A DNA stretch of 12,988 nucleotides, from NCBI GenBank assembly GCA_903958285.1, contig CAJBSR010000222.1, positions 1-12,988 of the forward strand, in the 5' to 3' direction. This document shows positions 1 through 7,480 of this stretch, piece after piece. This stretch comes from an uncultured Sphingomonadales bacterium. GTDB lineage: Bacteria; Pseudomonadota; Alphaproteobacteria; Sphingomonadales; Sphingomonadaceae. The notes under the pieces were generated by a model. The model saw only the letters and a list, made by a program, of their open reading frames with translations, was not told where the DNA came from and did no database searches. The first letter of the stretch is position 1. Each line of letters begins with the position of its first letter. A program made the translations under genes and the position numbers.

Positions 1-20
1 ATTCCCGCGAAAGCGGGAAT
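1..20. repeat. Short intergenic hairpin repeat with GAAA loop
   Basis: The first 20 bases are a perfect 8-bp inverted repeat (ATTCCCGC / GCGGGAAT) closed by a GAAA tetraloop, and the element may continue left of the window. From memory, this palindrome with a flanking GACA is a common dispersed intergenic repeat in sphingomonads and some other proteobacteria; that cannot be tested here because only one copy is present. There is no T-run beside it, so it is a REP-like element rather than an intrinsic terminator. Confidence 0.6.
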
Positions 21-50
21 GACAGTTTAGGCTTTCGGCCCCTTGTTCAG

Positions 51-74
51 AAAAAAGGGAGGCCGAAGCCTCCC
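51..74 (-). terminator. Rho-independent terminator of the APC permease gene
   Basis: Read on the minus strand, a 7-bp G/C-rich stem (GGGAGGC / GCCTCCC, bases 74-68 and 63-57) is closed by a TTCG tetraloop and followed directly by six T residues (complement of bases 51-56). This is a textbook intrinsic terminator, 48 bases past the permease stop codon. A weaker 6-bp inverted repeat (CTCCTG at 85-90, CAGGAG at 100-105) lies between the stop and the terminator. Nothing comparable with a T-run exists on the plus strand, so it acts in one direction only. Confidence 0.88.
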
Positions 75-121
75 CTAGTTCCCCCTCCTGATTGCGACCC
101 AGGAGCTTTGTATTCATGTGA

Positions 122-1672
122 TCAGTTGATCGGCGGCACGCTCGTCGGCGGGGCGTCTGCGTCCGCTTCGTGCACTTCGACATGGCCACGGCCCACATGG
201 CTGCGTTTGCGGCTATAGGCGTAATAGACGACCAACCCGATTACGGCCCAGATCACGAACATCAATTTGGTGTCGTGGCCAAGGCTGTAGAACAGATAGG
301 CGCAGCCCGCGATGGCCACCGGCGCTGTGATGATGATGGCTGGCGTGCGGAACGGACGATGCCGACCTGGATCGGTACGACGCAGCACCAGAACGGCAAT
401 CGACACCGCCGCAAACGCGAACAACGTGCCGGAGTTGGAGATGTCAGCCAGCTTACCCACCGGGAAGAAGGCAGCGAACATCGCCACGAAGATGCCCGTC
501 AGAATGGTAATGACGTGCGGGGTGTGGAACTTGGGGTGAACCTTTGAGAACACCGCAGGCAGCAACCCATCGCGGCTCATGACGAAGAAGATGCGGGTCT
601 GACCGAACATCATCATCAAAATGACCGACGGCAAGGCGAGACCAGCCGCCAGGCCGATCAAATTGCCGATTTGCGGCCACCCGATTTCACGCAGCGTCCA
701 CGCCAGCGCTTCCTTCGAGCAGACCACCTGTTCCGAACCGGCTGCTGCCAGTGCCGCGCAACGTTGCGACAGCTCTGCAGATCCCGGTGCCAGCGCGACA
801 CCGCCCTGCGCGATCGCAACGCCTGTATCGGTGACGGGCTGAGCGCCGACACTGCCGATCACACCGGCTGCAACGAGCAGATAGAAAATGGTGCAGACAG
901 CCAAGCTGCCGATGAGGCCAATCGGCATGTTGCGCTGTGGGTTTTTGGTTTCTTCAGCCGCCGTGGAAACAGCATCAAAGCCGACATAGGCGAAGAAGAT
1001 GGACGCCGCCGCCGCTGAAACACCGGCAAAGCCGAGCGGCGAAAACGGTTCAAAGTTTTCCATATTCATCACCGGCACAGCCAGCACGATGAACAGTGTC
1101 AGCGCCGCAACCTTGATCGCAACGAGGATGGAATTGACGAAGGCGCTTTCCTTGGTGCCGATGACGAGCAGCCAAGTCACCAGACCTGCGATCAACATCG
1201 CGGGCAGGTTGATCATGCCGCCATCATATGGCCCAAGCACAAGCATATCGGGGATATCGATGCTGAACGCATTTTCGATCAGTCCGACAACATAGCCGGA
1301 CCATCCGACGGATACGGCCCCTGCGGCCACCGCATATTCCAAGATGAGCGCCCAGCCGACCATCCAGGCGATCAATTCGCCCATCACGGCATAGCTATAG
1401 GTGTAGGCGGACCCGGACACCGGGACCATGGCTGCCATTTCAGCGTAACAAAGCGCAGCTACAGCGCAGACGAAGCCCGCGATGATGAAGCTGAGCATCA
1501 TGCCCGGCCCTGCTTTTTGTGCGGCTTCGGCGGTTAAAACGAAAATGCCGGTGCCGATAACGGCGCCGATTCCGAGCATGGTCAGCTGAAAAGCTCCCAG
1601 TGACCGATGCAGCGACTTCTTTTCAGCAGTCGCCAGAATCGCATCAAGCGGTTTGACGCGGTCGAACAACAT
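122..1672 (-). CDS. APC superfamily amino acid permease (cationic amino acid transporter-like)
   Basis: This is a 516-residue integral inner-membrane protein of the APC superfamily, expected to import amino acids by proton symport. The unwound TM1 substrate-binding motif GAVIGTGIF is at residues 36-44, and FFAYVGFDAVSTAAEE in TM6 at 226-241 has the acidic end typical of the cationic amino acid transporter branch (YfnA/CAT type). About twelve hydrophobic segments can be traced, with a short cytoplasmic N-terminus and an acidic, proline-rich C-terminal tail. The TM7-TM8 region carries a long polar loop (about 276-326) with two cysteines, C305 and C318, that could form a disulfide. The ATG at 1672 is preceded by GGGGAG six bases upstream. 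A terminator lies downstream, and the HIT gene ends 71 bases upstream on the same strand, so the gene may be transcribed alone or by read-through. The substrate cannot be decided from sequence. Confidence 0.93.
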   Translation of the reverse strand: MLFDRVKPLDAILATAEKKSLHRSLGAFQLTMLGIGAVIGTGIFVLTAEAAQKAGPGMMLSFIIAGFVCAVAALCYAEMAAMVPVSGSAYTYSYAVMGELIAWMVGWALILEYAVAAGAVSVGWSGYVVGLIENAFSIDIPDMLVLGPYDGGMINLPAMLIAGLVTWLLVIGTKESAFVNSILVAIKVAALTLFIVLAVPVMNMENFEPFSPLGFAGVSAAAASIFFAYVGFDAVSTAAEETKNPQRNMPIGLIGSLAVCTIFYLLVAAGVIGSVGAQPVTDTGVAIAQGGVALAPGSAELSQRCAALAAAGSEQVVCSKEALAWTLREIGWPQIGNLIGLAAGLALPSVILMMMFGQTRIFFVMSRDGLLPAVFSKVHPKFHTPHVITILTGIFVAMFAAFFPVGKLADISNSGTLFAFAAVSIAVLVLRRTDPGRHRPFRTPAIIITAPVAIAGCAYLFYSLGHDTKLMFVIWAVIGLVVYYAYSRKRSHVGRGHVEVHEADADAPPTSVPPIN

Positions 1673-1678
1673 GAATGT

Positions 1679-1703
1679 CTCCCCAAGACTTTGGTTCTTG
1701 GGA
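1679..1703 (-). promoter_or_regulatory. Possible Shine-Dalgarno-masking hairpin upstream of the permease
   Basis: On the minus strand the leader reads CCCAAG (bases 1702-1697), nine bases of loop, then CTTGGG (1687-1682). The right arm runs into the ribosome site GGGGAG (1684-1679) of the permease, so three of its G residues pair in the stem and a fourth can form a G-U pair with the base at 1703. Such a hairpin could lower translation initiation. With only six Watson-Crick pairs and no known regulator family recognised, this is a suggestion, not an established riboregulator. Confidence 0.35.
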
Positions 1704-1743
1704 TAGGCAACCTAAGGGCTAATCATCCTCGCGCAACAAAATA

Positions 1744-2121
1744 TCAGCGCGGAAGCATGGCGCCGAGCTGTTTTCCACCGAAAATATGCACATGAAGGTG
1801 TGGGACCTCCTGATGGCCATGCCCGCCGATGTTCGCGAGCAGGCGATAGCCGGGTGCGGGCAGGCCCAATTGGCGGGCGATTTCGCCCACGGCGCGGATG
1901 AAACCGGCAATTTCCGCGTCGCTCGCTTTGGCCGAAAAATCATCCCAGCTCACATAGGCGCCTTTGGGGATGACAAGGACGTGGACCGGCGCTTGCGGGT
2001 TGATGTCATGAAAGGCGAGTGCGAACTCATTTTCAAACACAGTCCTGTTGGGGATCTCCCCGCGCAGGATTTTGGCAAAAACATTCTGGTCATCATAAGG
2101 GGCGAGCGCATCAATCGGCAC
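1744..2121 (-). CDS. HIT-family (HINT-like) nucleotide-binding hydrolase
   Basis: This 125-residue protein belongs to the histidine triad superfamily, HINT branch, whose members hydrolyse purine nucleoside phosphoramidates and related AMP conjugates in the cytoplasm. The triad is seen as HLHVHIFGG at residues 108-116 (H108, H110, H112), preceded by the GGHGHQEV segment at 99-106. N-terminal FAKILRGEIP (15-24) and HDINPQAPVHVLVIPK (38-53) are also typical, and the length is normal for the family. The start is GTG at 2121: there is no in-frame ATG before the conserved core, and AAAGGA lies seven bases upstream inside the last codons of hisE, three bases away. That arrangement suggests translational coupling to hisE. 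A role in clearing adenylated by-products is possible but not shown. Confidence 0.93.
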   Translation of the reverse strand: MPIDALAPYDDQNVFAKILRGEIPNRTVFENEFALAFHDINPQAPVHVLVIPKGAYVSWDDFSAKASDAEIAGFIRAVGEIARQLGLPAPGYRLLANIGGHGHQEVPHLHVHIFGGKQLGAMLPR

Positions 2122-2124
2122 GGG

Positions 2125-2442
2125 CTATTCCTTTCGCGAGGCTTTCTCGGCGATGCCCGACACGCCTTCGCGCGCATCAAGTTCCGCCAGCACATCAGAG
2201 AGCGGCACACCTCTGTCAGCCAGCAGGACGAGCAGGTGGAAGAGCAAGTCGGCCGCTTCGCCGGTCAGGGCTTTGGCATCTTCGGTGAGGGCCGCAATAA
2301 TAGTCTCTGTCGCCTCTTCCCCGACCTTCTGGGCGATCTTCCCCCGGCCCTTGGCGGTCAGGCGAGCAACATAGGAGGACTCCGGGTCTGCGCTACGGCG
2401 ATCCCGAATGGTGCTTTCCAGCCTGAAGAGAGTGTCAGCCAT
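2125..2442 (-). CDS. hisE: Phosphoribosyl-ATP pyrophosphatase HisE
   Basis: This cytoplasmic enzyme of 105 residues hydrolyses phosphoribosyl-ATP to phosphoribosyl-AMP and pyrophosphate, the second step of histidine synthesis. It shows the all-helical MazG-like metal-binding motifs: KVGEEATE at 39-46 and GEAADLLFH at 61-69, with E42, E43, E46, E62 and D65 as probable Mg ligands. It is stand-alone HisE, not fused to HisI. The ATG at 2442 gives the usual family N-terminus (MADTLFRLE). A TTG at 2478 that overlaps the preceding stop would add 12 residues; it is less likely but cannot be excluded because neither start has a strong ribosome site. The gene lies between the mini-protein gene, 32 bases away, and the HIT gene. 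Confidence 0.94.
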   Translation of the reverse strand: MADTLFRLESTIRDRRSADPESSYVARLTAKGRGKIAQKVGEEATETIIAALTEDAKALTGEAADLLFHLLVLLADRGVPLSDVLAELDAREGVSGIAEKASRKE

Positions 2443-2474
2443 GACGTCGGCATTGCGCGGGCAGGCCTTCAACG

Positions 2475-2684
2475 TCAAGCCTTGGGATCATCGCCTTGTT
2501 TGCGGGATCGGCTGCCGCGATGTCCGATCAGGACGCCGGCAATGCCGAGCAGGAGGATGGCAATTTCTTCCCCACGGAAAACACGAACGGGGGGCTCTGT
2601 CTGGGGAACGATGGCTGCCAAGGCGGGAGCTGACACCGCCAGTGCGAGTGCTGCAAGGAAAGTCCGAAATGAAGCAACGCGCAC
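2475..2684 (-). CDS. Unrecognised exported or membrane-anchored mini-protein (69 aa)
   Basis: I do not recognise this 69-residue protein. It starts with a clear signal-peptide-like segment: R2 and R7, a hydrophobic core at 9-19 and an A-L-A cleavage site near residue 23. A short proline-containing linker (24-37) follows, then GEE (38-40), a hydrophobic stretch (41-54, ILLLGIAGVLIG) and a basic tail with R56, R59, R61 and K62. The helix plus Arg cluster resembles PEP-CTERM-type sorting tails, but no Pro-Glu-Pro is present. GTG at 2684 is chosen because GAGG lies nine bases upstream and translation then begins exactly at the signal peptide; an in-frame start at 2729 would add 15 residues. It interrupts the his operon between hisF and hisE, where an envelope protein has no obvious role. 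Its reading frame does not overlap a conserved gene. Confidence 0.68.
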   Translation of the reverse strand: MRVASFRTFLAALALAVSAPALAAIVPQTEPPVRVFRGEEIAILLLGIAGVLIGHRGSRSRKQGDDPKA

Positions 2685-2719
2685 AGAATAGCCCTCGACT
2701 CGGCGGAACCGCCAAAGGC

Positions 2720-2796
2720 TGGTTAACAAAATGCGGAGGTAAGTGCCGCCAAATTGGTGGTTAACGGCAGGCGGCGCCTATTCTGGTGGTTAACGG
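2720..2796. repeat. Three TGGTTAAC boxes, two within a 13-bp direct repeat
   Basis: TGGTGGTTAACGG occurs at 2755-2767 and again at 2784-2796, 29 bases apart; the second copy contains the hisF stop codon. A third shorter copy, TGGTTAAC, lies at 2720-2727. On the minus strand each reads GTTAACCA, so TTAACCA matches seven of eight bases of the TTAACCAT half-site described for the alphaproteobacterial regulator CtrA. The TTAA cores are not spaced seven bases apart as in full CtrA sites. The array fills most of the 105-base gap between hisF and the mini-protein gene; a small GGCGG/CCGCC inverted repeat (2702-2713) is also there. A binding role is inference only. Confidence 0.5.
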
Positions 2797-3560
2797 GTCA
2801 GCGGGGTCCGGACGGGAATTCCGGCGGCTGCCAGCGCGCGATGGGCGTCGCTGATTGTGGCTTCGCCAAAGTGGAAGATGGAGGCAGCGAGCACAGCGCT
2901 GGCATGGCCCTTTGTGACGCCTTCGACGAGATGCGCGAGGCCGCCCACGCCGCCAGAGGCCACAACCGGCACCGCCACCGCATCTGCAATGGTGCGTATC
3001 AGCTCCAGATCATAGCCGTCGCGCGTGCCATCCCGGTCCATCGAGGTGACGAGGATTTCGCCTGCGCCCAGCTCTGCAAGGCGGATCGCATGTTCAACCG
3101 CATTGATGCCGGTCGCGCGCCTGCCGCCATGGGTGAAGACTTCCCAATGATCGCCATTGTGGCGTGCATCGACGCTGGCCACGACGCACTGGCTGCCAAA
3201 GCGACTGGCAATGTCGGCAACAACTTCGGGCCGCGTGACGGCGGCGGAATTGACCGCGACTTTATCGGCACCGGCCAAAAGGAGCGCCCGGGCATCTTCA
3301 TGGGTGCGCACACCGCCACCGACGGTCAGCGGCATGAAGCAGACTTCCGCCGTGCGGGCGACGACATCTAGGATGGTGTCGCGGCCTTCATGGCTGGCGG
3401 TGATGTCAAGAAAGCAGAGTTCGTCGGCTCCAGCGGCATCATAAGCGCGCGCCGCTTCGACAGGGTCCCCCGCATCAATCAGATCGACAAAGTTCACGCC
3501 CTTGACCACGCGGCCATTGGCCACATCAAGACAGGGAATGACGCGGATACGGACGGTCAT
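2790..3560 (-). CDS. hisF: Imidazole glycerol phosphate synthase cyclase subunit HisF
   Basis: HisF is the (beta-alpha)8-barrel cyclase that uses ammonia delivered by HisH to turn PRFAR into imidazole glycerol phosphate and AICAR. The 256-residue length is standard. Catalytic aspartates are D11 (VIPCLDV, residues 7-13) and D131 (SVDARH, 129-134). K20 in the GRVVKGVNF segment, TVGGGVR (79-85) and ASGGVG (201-206) form the phosphate and substrate sites. The ATG at 3560 overlaps the hisA stop by four bases (ATGA), indicating coupled translation. The stop codon sits inside one copy of the GTTAAC repeat that follows. Confidence 0.97.
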   Translation of the reverse strand: MTVRIRVIPCLDVANGRVVKGVNFVDLIDAGDPVEAARAYDAAGADELCFLDITASHEGRDTILDVVARTAEVCFMPLTVGGGVRTHEDARALLLAGADKVAVNSAAVTRPEVVADIASRFGSQCVVASVDARHNGDHWEVFTHGGRRATGINAVEHAIRLAELGAGEILVTSMDRDGTRDGYDLELIRTIADAVAVPVVASGGVGGLAHLVEGVTKGHASAVLAASIFHFGEATISDAHRALAAAGIPVRTPLTR

Positions 3561-4288
3561 GCGTTAGCCAATGCAATCGCGGTCGCGAGGTCGAGCCGCC
3601 CGTCATAAAGCGCACGACCGGTGATGACGCCTTCAATGCCGTCAACGGCATGGATGGCGAGCATCCGGATGTCCCCGATTCCCGCCACACCGCCTGACGC
3701 AATCACCGGAATGTCGGTGGCGCGCGCCAGATCAACGGTCGCCTGCACATTGCAGCCTTTCAGCATCCCATCGCGTCCGACATCGGTGAAGAGCAACGCC
3801 GCAACACCGGCATCTTCAAAGCGGCGGGCCAGATCGAGCACTTCCATGTCCGACTTCTCGGCCCAGCCATCGGTGGCCACAAAGCCGTCGCGGGCGTCAA
3901 CCGCCACAACAATGCCGCCCGGAAAATCGCGGGCCACTTCCTTCACAAAATCCGGGTCCTTGAGCGCCGCCGTCCCGATGACGATGCGCGACACGCCCAG
4001 ATCAAACCAGTGTTCCACCGATGCGCGGTTGCGGATGCCGCCGCCCAACTGAACATGGCCGGGGAAGGCGCGGACAATGCTTTCGACGGCTTCCGCATTG
4101 ACCGCATGGCCTGCAAAGCTGCCGTCCAGATCGACCACATGCAGGTGCTGCGCGCCGGCTTCGGCAAAGAGCATGGCCTGTGCGGCGGGATCATCCCCAT
4201 AGACCGTTGCGCGGTCCATATCGCCTTCTGCCAGCCGGACGACCTGTCCGCCTTTGAGATCGATGGCCGGGAAAACGATGAGGCTCAT
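3557..4288 (-). CDS. hisA: ProFAR isomerase HisA
   Basis: HisA catalyses the Amadori rearrangement of ProFAR to PRFAR, the substrate of HisHF. The 243-residue (beta-alpha)8 barrel has catalytic D10 (FPAIDLKGG, 6-14) and D131 (VAVDARDG, 128-135), with phosphate-binding LGGGIR (81-86) and ASGGVAG (197-203). W142 after the second aspartate is the family's substrate-gripping tryptophan. The ATG at 4288 is preferred because GGAG lies eight bases upstream; a GTG at 4297 would add three residues but abuts that ribosome site. The start overlaps the hisH stop by four bases and the stop overlaps hisF by four. Confidence 0.96.
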   Translation of the reverse strand: MSLIVFPAIDLKGGQVVRLAEGDMDRATVYGDDPAAQAMLFAEAGAQHLHVVDLDGSFAGHAVNAEAVESIVRAFPGHVQLGGGIRNRASVEHWFDLGVSRIVIGTAALKDPDFVKEVARDFPGGIVVAVDARDGFVATDGWAEKSDMEVLDLARRFEDAGVAALLFTDVGRDGMLKGCNVQATVDLARATDIPVIASGGVAGIGDIRMLAIHAVDGIEGVITGRALYDGRLDLATAIALANA

Positions 4289-4896
4289 GGACGCCACTCC
4301 AGAAAACGGGAGAGACGGGAAAGGCCAAAGCGCTGGCTCTTTTCCGGGTGAAACTGCACGCCGACACGATTGTCGCGCCCGACGGCGGCAACCACGGGGC
4401 CACCATGGCTGGTCGTCGCCAACACATCGTCCCCGTCAAAGGCATAGCTGTGCAGGAAGTAGGCCTCTCCCGCCGCGATCAACGGGTGCGGCGCTGTTGG
4501 GACGACATCGTTCCAGCCCATATGCGGGATCTTGATCGTCGGGTCGGTCGTCTCAATCCGGCGCACGGCACCTTTAACCCAGCCGAGCCCGGCATGGCGT
4601 CCATGTTCTTCACCCGCTTCAGCCATTAACTGCATGCCGACGCAGATGCCGAGGAACGGCTTGGCGCCGGGGCCGGTGGCTTCATTCAGGGCATCGACCA
4701 TGCCGGGAATGGCCGACAGCGCGTCCATGCAATGCGCGAACGCGCCGACACCGGGCAGCACGATCCGGTCGGCAGACAGGACCTCAGCGGGATCAGCGGT
4801 AACGCGAATGTTTTCGGCGCCTGCTGCCTTCAGCGCATTTTTAACCGATTGAAGATTGCCCGCGCCGTAATCAATCAGCGCGACCGGGCCGGTCAC
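4285..4896 (-). CDS. hisH: Imidazole glycerol phosphate synthase glutaminase subunit HisH
   Basis: HisH is the class I glutamine amidotransferase that hydrolyses glutamine and channels ammonia to HisF. The triad is visible: nucleophile C85 in GICVGMQ (83-89), with H183 and E185 in QFHPEKSQ (181-188). The oxyanion-strand motif PGVG is at 48-51, and the N-terminal [11 protein letters not shown] (8-18) is typical. The length of 203 residues is normal. Translation starts at a GTG whose GTGA overlaps the hisB stop codon, and AAGGG lies six bases upstream inside hisB, so HisH synthesis is probably coupled to HisB. Confidence 0.96.
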   Translation of the reverse strand: MTGPVALIDYGAGNLQSVKNALKAAGAENIRVTADPAEVLSADRIVLPGVGAFAHCMDALSAIPGMVDALNEATGPGAKPFLGICVGMQLMAEAGEEHGRHAGLGWVKGAVRRIETTDPTIKIPHMGWNDVVPTAPHPLIAAGEAYFLHSYAFDGDDVLATTSHGGPVVAAVGRDNRVGVQFHPEKSQRFGLSRLSRFLEWRP

Positions 4897-5480
4897 AGCA
4901 TTCCCTTGGTCGACGGAATCGAATCGGCTTTGCGCGGATCAATCTCCACCGCGACGCGCAAGGCACGGGCCAGTGCCTTATAGCAGCTCTCCACGATGTG
5001 GTGGTTGTTGCTGCCATAGAGATTTTCGACATGGAGCGTGATGCCCGCTGCTTGGGCAAAGCTGTGGAACCAATGTTCGATAAGCTCGGTGTCCCATTCG
5101 CCCAGACGCGGCATGCTAAAGTCGGCTTTGAAGACAAGCCAGGGCCGCCCCGAAATGTCGAGCGCACAGCGCGTCAGCGTTTCGTCCATCGGCGCATAAG
5201 CATGGCCGTAGCGCGTGATGCCCTTCTTATCGCCCAAGGCTTTGGCCAGAGCTTCGCCAATGGCGATGCCGGTGTCTTCGGTCGTGTGATGCTGGTCGAC
5301 GTGGAGATCGCCCTTGGTCAAGACTTTCAGATCGATGAGCGAATGGCGCGACAATTGCTCAAGCATGTGATCGAGGAATCCGATGCCTGTCGACACCTCA
5401 TAGAGGCCGGTGCCGTCAAGGTTGACCTCGACGCTGATCGACGTTTCGCTCGTCTGGCGCTGAACCGTGGCTGTCCGCAT
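4893..5480 (-). CDS. hisB: Imidazoleglycerol-phosphate dehydratase HisB (monofunctional)
   Basis: HisB dehydrates imidazole glycerol phosphate to imidazole acetol phosphate. This is the monofunctional 195-residue form without the histidinol-phosphatase domain found in enterobacteria. The Mn-binding signatures are FLDHML (35-40), [14 protein letters not shown] (60-73) and the duplicated C-terminal version [12 protein letters not shown] (154-165), which supply the histidines and glutamates of the di-metal site. It is the first gene of the leftward his block. No Shine-Dalgarno precedes the ATG, and a candidate promoter lies so close upstream that the mRNA could be nearly leaderless. Confidence 0.97.
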   Translation of the reverse strand: MRTATVQRQTSETSISVEVNLDGTGLYEVSTGIGFLDHMLEQLSRHSLIDLKVLTKGDLHVDQHHTTEDTGIAIGEALAKALGDKKGITRYGHAYAPMDETLTRCALDISGRPWLVFKADFSMPRLGEWDTELIEHWFHSFAQAAGITLHVENLYGSNNHHIVESCYKALARALRVAVEIDPRKADSIPSTKGML

Positions 5481-5488
5481 GGCTTGCG

Positions 5489-5516
5489 CCTATAGCGCGA
5501 TGGGCCGCGCGTGCAA
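5489..5516 (-). promoter_or_regulatory. Candidate housekeeping promoter of the his operon
   Basis: On the minus strand TTGCAC (bases 5516-5511) and TATAGG (5494-5489) are separated by 16 bases and resemble sigma-70 -35 and -10 boxes. The -10 box ends only eight bases before the hisB start, so a start point at the usual distance would give an extremely short leader, in keeping with the missing Shine-Dalgarno. For the divergent sspB gene, TTGACC at 5521-5526 could be a -35 box, but I see no convincing -10. The two units share a 78-base gap (5481-5558). Confidence 0.4.
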
Positions 5517-5558
5517 CCGCTTGACCGAAACTGCCCAAGCGTCCAACGTCGATTTACG

Positions 5559-6041
5559 ATGAGTGACGATATGCCAGACAGCCTGATTCCCTATGACGAT
5601 ATTGTGCAGGAGGCTCTCCGCGCGGTCGTCGGCCGTGTGCTCGGCGGTATCAATTCGAATGAAGACCTGCCCGGCGGGCATCATTTTTACATCACGTTCA
5701 AAACCTCCGCGCCCGGCGTCGTCATCCCCAAGCAGCTGATGCAGCGCTTTCCGGATGAAATGACAGTCGTTCTCCAGAACAAGTTTTGGGACCTGACGGT
5801 GGATGAAGAAGGCTTTGAAGTCGGCCTGACGTTCAGCCAGGTGCCGACCAAGCTGTTCGTGCCTTTCGCGGCGATCACCGCGTTCGTTGATCCGGCGGTT
5901 GAGTTCGCACTCCACTTTCAGGTTAACATCGACGACGTCGATACGCCGCCCACCGCGGAAGCCGGCAATGACGCGCCCCGTCCCGCGGCGATTGAGGACG
6001 GCTCCAACGTCGTCACAGTGGATTTCGGGCGGAAGAAATGA
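5559..6041 (+). CDS. sspB: ClpXP protease specificity adaptor SspB, alphaproteobacterial type
   Basis: SspB tethers ssrA-tagged and other substrates to the ClpX unfoldase for degradation by ClpXP. The 160-residue protein has the SspB-alpha fold signatures HHFYITFKT (41-49), [10 protein letters not shown] (64-73) and [13 protein letters not shown] (100-112). An acidic, variable linker (124-148) and the terminal segment [10 protein letters not shown] (151-160) follow; the latter corresponds to the ClpX-binding tail. The ATG at 5559 gives the expected N-terminus; a second ATG at 5571 is possible, and neither has a clear ribosome site. The stop overlaps the fumC start by four bases, so the two are co-translated, an arrangement I associate with sphingomonads. 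Confidence 0.94.
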   Translation: MSDDMPDSLIPYDDIVQEALRAVVGRVLGGINSNEDLPGGHHFYITFKTSAPGVVIPKQLMQRFPDEMTVVLQNKFWDLTVDEEGFEVGLTFSQVPTKLFVPFAAITAFVDPAVEFALHFQVNIDDVDTPPTAEAGNDAPRPAAIEDGSNVVTVDFGRKK

Positions 6042-7450
6042 CCGCCTCCCGGGTCGAAAGCGACAGCTTCGGTCCCATCGATGTCCCCGCTGATGCCTAT
6101 TGGGGCGCGCAGACAGAGCGAAGCCGCACCAATTTCCCCTTTGGTCCGCAGGAACGGATGCCCCTCCCCATCATCCACGCCCTTGCGCGGGTGAAGAAGG
6201 CCGCAGCGCGGGTCAATCGCGCGCATGGGCTGGAGGCCAAGCGCGCCGATGCGATTGAGCAGGCGGCGGATGAGATCATCGCAGGCGCGCTCGACGATCA
6301 TTTCCCGCTCGTCATCTGGCAGACGGGCTCCGGCACGCAGACCAACATGAACGTCAATGAGGTGATCGCCGGACGGGCGAACGAGCAACTGACAGGGACG
6401 CGTGGCGGCAAGGCGCCGGTGCATCCCAATGACCATGTGAACAAAGGCCAGTCGTCCAATGATAGCTTCCCGACGGCCATCCATGTGGCAACGGCGATTG
6501 AAACGCACACCCGCCTCCTGCCCGCGCTTGCACGGCTGACCGATGCGCTGACGGCGAAGGCCGCACAGTTTGGGAAGATCATCAAGATCGGCCGCACGCA
6601 TTTGATGGATGCAACGCCGTTGACCCTGGGGCAGGAGTTTTCAGGCTATGTCGCGCAACTGATCGCGGCGCGCGCGCGCATCGAGGGTGCTGTTGTCCAC
6701 AATATCCAGAAGCTCGCGCAGGGCGGGACGGCGGTGGGCACGGGGCTCAACGCGCCGGAAGGTTTCGATGTGGCCATGGCCGCTGCGTTATCGCGCGACA
6801 CCGGCATCGCCTTTGAACCGGCCCGCAACAAGTTTGAGGCTCTGGCGAGCCATGACGGCGCCGTCGCTTTTTCAGGCATGCTCAACGCGCTTGCCGTGTC
6901 GCTCACCAAGATCGCCAATGACATCCGGCTGATGGGTTCTGGCCCGCGCGCAGGGCTGGGCGAATTGCTCCTGCCGGAAAATGAACCCGGGAGTTCAATC
7001 ATGCCCGGCAAAGTGAACCCGACGCAGTGTGAAATGCTGACAATGGTCGCGGCTCAAGTGATCGGCAATCATCAGGCGATTACGGTGGGCGGGCTGCAGG
7101 GGCATTTGGAGCTCAATGTTTTCAAGCCGTTGATCGGTGCCAACCTGCTGCGCTCTATTGACCTGCTCTCAACAGGCATGGAGGCTTTTGCCGAACATTG
7201 CATCGACGGGCTTGCAGCCAATGAGCCCCGCATCGCGGAACTCGTGTCGCGTTCGCTGATGCTGGTGACCGCCCTCGCGCCCGAAATCGGTTATGATAAC
7301 GCCGCCAAGATTGCCAAGCACGCGCATGAAAGCGGGTCGACGCTGCGGGAGGCCGCGCTGGAATTGGGGCTGGTTGATGCCGATACTTTTGACCGCGTCG
7401 TCCGGCCCGAGACGATGCTTGGCCCCGATCCGGCACGTTCGGGCGATTGA
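6038..7450 (+). CDS. fumC: Class II fumarate hydratase FumC
   Basis: FumC is the iron-independent, tetrameric fumarase that interconverts fumarate and malate in the citric acid cycle. The 470 residues contain the superfamily signature [10 protein letters not shown] (318-327), carrying the mobile catalytic serine loop, and the active-site histidine H188 in [10 protein letters not shown] (185-194). Substrate-binding [10 protein letters not shown] (96-105) and [13 protein letters not shown] (133-145) are intact. These last motifs and the NEVIAGRA segment favour fumarase over aspartase or argininosuccinate lyase. The ATG overlaps the sspB stop codon, with GGA a few bases upstream. Confidence 0.97.
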   Translation: MTASRVESDSFGPIDVPADAYWGAQTERSRTNFPFGPQERMPLPIIHALARVKKAAARVNRAHGLEAKRADAIEQAADEIIAGALDDHFPLVIWQTGSGTQTNMNVNEVIAGRANEQLTGTRGGKAPVHPNDHVNKGQSSNDSFPTAIHVATAIETHTRLLPALARLTDALTAKAAQFGKIIKIGRTHLMDATPLTLGQEFSGYVAQLIAARARIEGAVVHNIQKLAQGGTAVGTGLNAPEGFDVAMAAALSRDTGIAFEPARNKFEALASHDGAVAFSGMLNALAVSLTKIANDIRLMGSGPRAGLGELLLPENEPGSSIMPGKVNPTQCEMLTMVAAQVIGNHQAITVGGLQGHLELNVFKPLIGANLLRSIDLLSTGMEAFAEHCIDGLAANEPRIAELVSRSLMLVTALAPEIGYDNAAKIAKHAHESGSTLREAALELGLVDADTFDRVVRPETMLGPDPARSGD

Positions 7451-7480
7451 CGCGCGCGCCCGTGCGTTGCAAGAGCGGCC

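Noticed and set aside
1786..2691. A 301-codon plus-strand frame opposite the HIT, hisE and mini-protein genes
   Set aside because: HIT and HisE motifs on the minus strand are unambiguous, and the plus-strand product resembles nothing known.
2755..2796. CRISPR-like or iteron array of GTTAAC repeats
   Set aside because: There are only two full copies, 13 bp each, with no cas or replication gene nearby. They are reported as possible regulator sites instead.
2754..3371. A 205-codon plus-strand frame opposite hisF
   Set aside because: Shadow of hisF, with no start-site support or domain.
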